64,000 bases of DNA from positions 124,001-188,000 of the forward strand of contig NZ_NCSM01000011.1 in assembly GCF_002224125.1 (NCBI RefSeq). The letters run 5' to 3'. This stretch comes from Streptomyces sp. NBS 14/10 (GTDB taxonomy: Bacteria; Actinomycetota; Actinomycetes; Streptomycetales; Streptomycetaceae). The notes below the pieces were generated by a model, which saw nothing but the letters and a program-made list of their open reading frames with translations, made no database searches and was not told where the DNA came from. Each line of letters opens with the position of its first letter. The first letter of the stretch is position 1. The translations under genes were made by a program, and so were the position numbers. Positions 61,527-64,000 of this stretch are shown here, in pieces.

Positions 61527-61557
61527 CAACCCGACCGTTGACGTCCATCAAGGGTTG
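61527..61557. promoter_or_regulatory. nested inverted repeats upstream of the pipecolate operon
   Basis: CAACCC (61527-61532) pairs with GGGTTG (61552-61557), enclosing TTGACGTCCATCAA, which has TTGA/TCAA ends like Lrp/AsnC boxes. Located 130 bases before the operon start and 49 before the divergent membrane-protein gene. Confidence 0.45.
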
Positions 61558-61605
61558 GACGACGCCGCCGCCAGGCGGTTCGAGGCTCGTTCTAGGATCT
61601 TCGGC

Positions 61606-62244
61606 ATGGCGAAGCGCGCGGTACATCGGCGGGCCCGGAAGATCCTGGGCGAGGACCCCGTGGCCCTGGTCTGGTGCGAGATCCACAAGCCCATCCCCAC
61701 ACCGCCGAAGGACGTGCACCGCGCCGCGGGCAAGAAGCGGCTCAAGCCGGGCCATCACTGGCTGCTGTACGTCGGGGGCGTGGTGTTCTTCTTCGTCGTC
61801 ATCCCGCTGATGCTGATCGACAAGCTGGGTGACGGACCCGGCCGCCCCGCTGCCTCCCGCCGCGACCGTACCCGCGACCGTACGCGCGATCGTCAACAGG
61901 ATCCGACCAACGGCATCTTCGACGGCGACTGGAACCTGACCGCGGGCCAGTTGCTGCTGCGCTGGTACGGGCACTCCCCCAACCGGAAACGCCTGGTCAT
62001 GCTGGCCCACGAGCGTGTCTGCGTCGCCACGTCCCCGCGCCGTCGGCTGTCGCCCACCAAGGCCGATGACTTCCGGACCGTCGCGGAGTTTCCCCTCGAT
62101 CAGGTCCGTGTCGAAGGCGAGGCGGGCCAGCCGCGCGGATTCGCCACTTTCCGGCTCCGTTTCACCGACGGCTCCTGGCTGGAGGTGGGGCGGCTGGGCG
62201 AGCCTGAGGACGCCGACCACTTCCTTCGCACCATCAGCGGCTGA
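61606..62244 (+). CDS. single-pass membrane protein with C-terminal soluble domain
   Basis: A 212-residue protein, basic N-terminus (MAKRAVHRRARKIL), one transmembrane helix at about 52-72 (WLLYVGGVVFFFVVIPLMLI), a (RDRT)n linker and a 110-residue beta-rich C-terminal domain. It may be a PH-like membrane-anchored domain, but I do not recognise a specific family. TAGGAT lies seven bases before ATG 61606, so the gene is probably leaderless. Confidence 0.7.
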   Translation: MAKRAVHRRARKILGEDPVALVWCEIHKPIPTPPKDVHRAAGKKRLKPGHHWLLYVGGVVFFFVVIPLMLIDKLGDGPGRPAASRRDRTRDRTRDRQQDPTNGIFDGDWNLTAGQLLLRWYGHSPNRKRLVMLAHERVCVATSPRRRLSPTKADDFRTVAEFPLDQVRVEGEAGQPRGFATFRLRFTDGSWLEVGRLGEPEDADHFLRTISG

Positions 62245-62309
62245 GGAGCTGAGGCCCCCTTCCGGGTGGGTGCCACATTGGACACACCGCGTGCCGCTGC
62301 ACCATTATG

Positions 62310-62331
62310 TGCATATGAGCGCACGCATGCA
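62310..62331. promoter_or_regulatory. candidate ArsR operator
   Basis: TGCAT (62310-62314) and ATGCA (62327-62331) flank a second dyad, GTGC...GCAC, within an AT-richer patch 12 bases before the ArsR start. The layout resembles SmtB/ArsR-type imperfect 12-2-12 sites. Confidence 0.45.
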
Positions 62332-62342
62332 TCAATCGGCGG

Positions 62343-62702
62343 ATGCCGGTGAATGACGAGCAGGCGACCCCGACCAGGTCGCATACGCATCCCAGCGGCG
62401 CGGCGCAGTTCTCCGCGGCCGCCCATGTCTTCTCGCTGCTCTCCGATCCGACCCGGCTGCATCTGGTGTGGTCCCTCGCCCGGGGCGAGGCCGATGTCAA
62501 CACCCTCACCGAGGCCAGCGGGGCGGCCCGCCCCGCGGTGAGCCAGCATCTGGCCAAGCTGCGGCTCGCCGGGCTGGTCCAGGTGCGCAAGGAGGGGCGC
62601 CGCTCGGTGTACTCACTGCACGACGGCCATCTGCGCCGACTGGTCATCGAGGCCGTCAACCACGCCGATCACATGGTCACCGGGGCCCCGCCGCACGACT
62701 GA
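62343..62702 (+). CDS. ArsR/SmtB family winged-helix regulator
   Basis: A 119-residue regulator. Winged helix SLLSDPTRLHLVWSLARGEADVNTLTEASGAARPAVSQHL (in parts), then LRLAGLVQVRKEGRRSVYSL. C-terminal HLRRLVIEAVNHADH has His pairs compatible with Ni/Zn/Co binding at the alpha-5 helix. The DVNTL segment lacks the ELCVCD cysteines of arsenic sensors. No metal transporter adjoins in the window; the dehydrogenase beyond is convergent. Confidence 0.88.
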   Translation: MPVNDEQATPTRSHTHPSGAAQFSAAAHVFSLLSDPTRLHLVWSLARGEADVNTLTEASGAARPAVSQHLAKLRLAGLVQVRKEGRRSVYSLHDGHLRRLVIEAVNHADHMVTGAPPHD

Positions 62703-62718
62703 GCCCCGGGAGGGTCGT

Positions 62719-64000
62719 TCAGGCGCCACGGCGTACGGCGACGACCTTGGGCTCGGTCATGGCCTCCACCGCGTACCGCACACCCTCACGGCCGACGCCC
62801 GACCGCTTGGGCCCGCCGAAGGGCATGGCGTCGATCCGGAAGTCGCTGCTGTCGTTGATCATCACCGCGCCCACCCGGAGCCGTGCCGCGATGTCCAGGG
62901 CGGTGTCCAGCGCGGTGGTGAAGACACCGGCCTGGAGGCCGTAGCGGGTGTCGTTGGCGCGGGCGACGGCCTCGTCCACCGTATCGATCGGCTCGACCAC
63001 CAGCACCGGACCGAAGATCTCCTCGGTCATCACCTTCGCGTCCGCCGGGACGTCCGTGAGCACGGTCGGCCAGTGGAATGCGCCGTCCCGGCGGCCTCCG
63101 GTGTGCACCACGGCGCCGCGCTCGCGCGCCTCCCGTACCCACTCCGCCACGCGCCGCGCCTCGCGTTCGCTGATCAGCGGGCCGATGTCCGTACGGGGAT
63201 CGGCCTTGCGGCCCACCCGCAACTTCCCGGTGGCCGCGATCACGTCCCGGAGGAACGGGGCGGCGATGCCCGCGGCCACGAAGACGCGCTGCACCGACAG
63301 GCAGTTCTGCCCCGCCACGCCGAAGGCGCCCGCCACCACGGACTGCGCGGCCGCCCGGGTGTCCGCGTCGTCGAGGACGAGGACGGCGTTGTTTCCGCCC
63401 AGCTCCATGAGGGTTTTCTTGGCTCCGGCGGCGCTCGCCACCGCGTTTCCGGTCCGGTGGCCGCCGGTGAAGGACACCAGGTCCACCAGTGGGTGGCTGA
63501 CCAGGGCGTGGCCCGCGCCACTGCCCGTGCCGGGGACGACCGCGAGCCGTCCGGCGGGCACCCCGGCGTCCAGCAGGATCTCGGCGAACGCCAGCGCGGT
63601 GAGCGGTGTGGCCTCGGCCGGTTTGAGGACGACGCCGTTCCCGCCGGCCAGGGCCGGGCCCACCTTGTGCGCGACCAGGTTGAGCGGGTCGTTGAAGGGG
63701 GTGATGGCGGCGACCACCCCGACCGGTTCCCGGGTGTACCAGCCCAGTCGGCCCTCGCCGCGGGAGGTGTCGGAGAACGGCAGGGTCTCACCGGTGAGGC
63801 GGTCGGTCTGCCGGGCCGAGAGCCTCAGGGTCTCCGCGGCGCGGGACACCTCGCCGTTGGCCTCCCGTAGTGTTTTGCAGCCCTCCCGGGAGATCACTTC
63901 GGCCAGCCGCTCCCGGTGGCGCAGGACCAGTGCGGCGGCCTCCTCCAGCGCCTCGCGCCGCCTCCAGGCGGGCCAGCTCGCCCCGGAGGCGACGGCGGTG
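62719..64000 (-). CDS. aldehyde dehydrogenase, 5' part outside window
   Basis: Partial NAD-dependent aldehyde dehydrogenase; the reading frame stays open through the right edge (ASWPAWRRREALEEAAALVLRHRERLAEV), so the start lies beyond 64000. Catalytic Glu in MELGGNNAVL, Cys in AGQNCLSVQRV, cofactor region ITPFNDPLNLVAHKVGPA. The C-terminal GPKRSGVGREG is typical of glyceraldehyde/lactaldehyde-type ALDHs. The substrate is unknown. The end is convergent with the ArsR gene, 16 bases apart. Confidence 0.9.
   Translation of the reverse strand, partial: TAVASGASWPAWRRREALEEAAALVLRHRERLAEVISREGCKTLREANGEVSRAAETLRLSARQTDRLTGETLPFSDTSRGEGRLGWYTREPVGVVAAITPFNDPLNLVAHKVGPALAGGNGVVLKPAEATPLTALAFAEILLDAGVPAGRLAVVPGTGSGAGHALVSHPLVDLVSFTGGHRTGNAVASAAGAKKTLMELGGNNAVLVLDDADTRAAAQSVVAGAFGVAGQNCLSVQRVFVAAGIAAPFLRDVIAATGKLRVGRKADPRTDIGPLISEREARRVAEWVREARERGAVVHTGGRRDGAFHWPTVLTDVPADAKVMTEEIFGPVLVVEPIDTVDEAVARANDTRYGLQAGVFTTALDTALDIAARLRVGAVMINDSSDFRIDAMPFGGPKRSGVGREGVRYAVEAMTEPKVVAVRRGA

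Noticed and set aside
1..64000. Mobile elements, prophage or attachment sites
   Set aside because: No transposase, integrase, phage structural gene or tRNA-flanking repeat was recognised; the broken genes are explained by deletions and single-base changes.

Overview
This 64 kb window is high-GC actinobacterial DNA and is most likely part of a Streptomyces chromosome arm. The evidence is the strong G/C bias at third codon positions, frequent GTG starts, AGGAG-type ribosome sites, probable leaderless genes, Streptomyces-type small proteins (DUF5133 and DUF6479 relatives) and the density of TetR/GntR-regulated catabolic cassettes. I saw no rRNA, tRNA, CRISPR, transposase, integrase or prophage genes. 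The organism assignment is an inference; no housekeeping marker is present.

Layout. 0-2 kb: start of a CPBP-type membrane protease, an aldo/keto reductase and a divergent TetR gene. 2-8.6 kb: a two-P450 system. One arm carries P450, ferredoxin reductase and an exporter, the other P450 and ferredoxin, with a TetR gene between and nearly identical palindromes in front of both P450 genes. 8.7-14.6 kb: a PdxA/aldo-keto reductase/HpcH-aldolase/hydroxyacid dehydrogenase cassette with an Nramp-fold transporter that lacks the usual metal motifs. 14.6-22 kb: small stress-type genes (DUF6479, CBS, LigD polymerase, hemerythrin, DUF5133), a broken Orn/Lys/Arg decarboxylase and a FAD-Rieske oxidoreductase. 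22-33.7 kb: an omega-amino acid/amine catabolic operon with GntR, then TetR, MFS and LysR genes. 33.8-38 kb: oxidoreductases, two of them frameshifted, the first gene sharing an operator with the TetR gene at 30.7 kb. 38-45 kb: aminoglycoside-phosphotransferase-like kinase, two tandem Fe(II)/2-oxoglutarate oxygenases, a MalY-type C-S lyase, a DEDD exonuclease, a thioredoxin-fold protein divergent from a TetR gene across a 42-bp palindrome, and an XRE-cupin gene beside a broken EamA transporter. 45-51 kb: a complete sugar-acid cassette (IlvD/Edd dehydratase, KDG kinase, KDPG aldolase, GntR, MFS). 51-54 kb: an SRPBCC/TetR pair with a twin operator, and an accessory methionyl-tRNA synthetase preceded by what looks like a Met-codon leader-peptide attenuator. 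54-57 kb: a decayed AbiEii-like gene and an MFS/methyltransferase pair. 57-61.4 kb: a lysine/pipecolate operon ending in an HglS-type 2-oxoadipate hydroxylase. 61.6-64 kb: a membrane protein, an ArsR regulator and a truncated aldehyde dehydrogenase.

The main themes are interchangeable catabolic cassettes with local repressors whose palindromic operators can be read directly, and gene decay: at least five broken genes (about 18.4-19.8, 35.2-36.0, 36.1-37.2, 44.6-45.4 and 54.3-54.8 kb). The most novel signal is the putative methionine attenuator in front of the second metG-like gene (54.0-54.15 kb).
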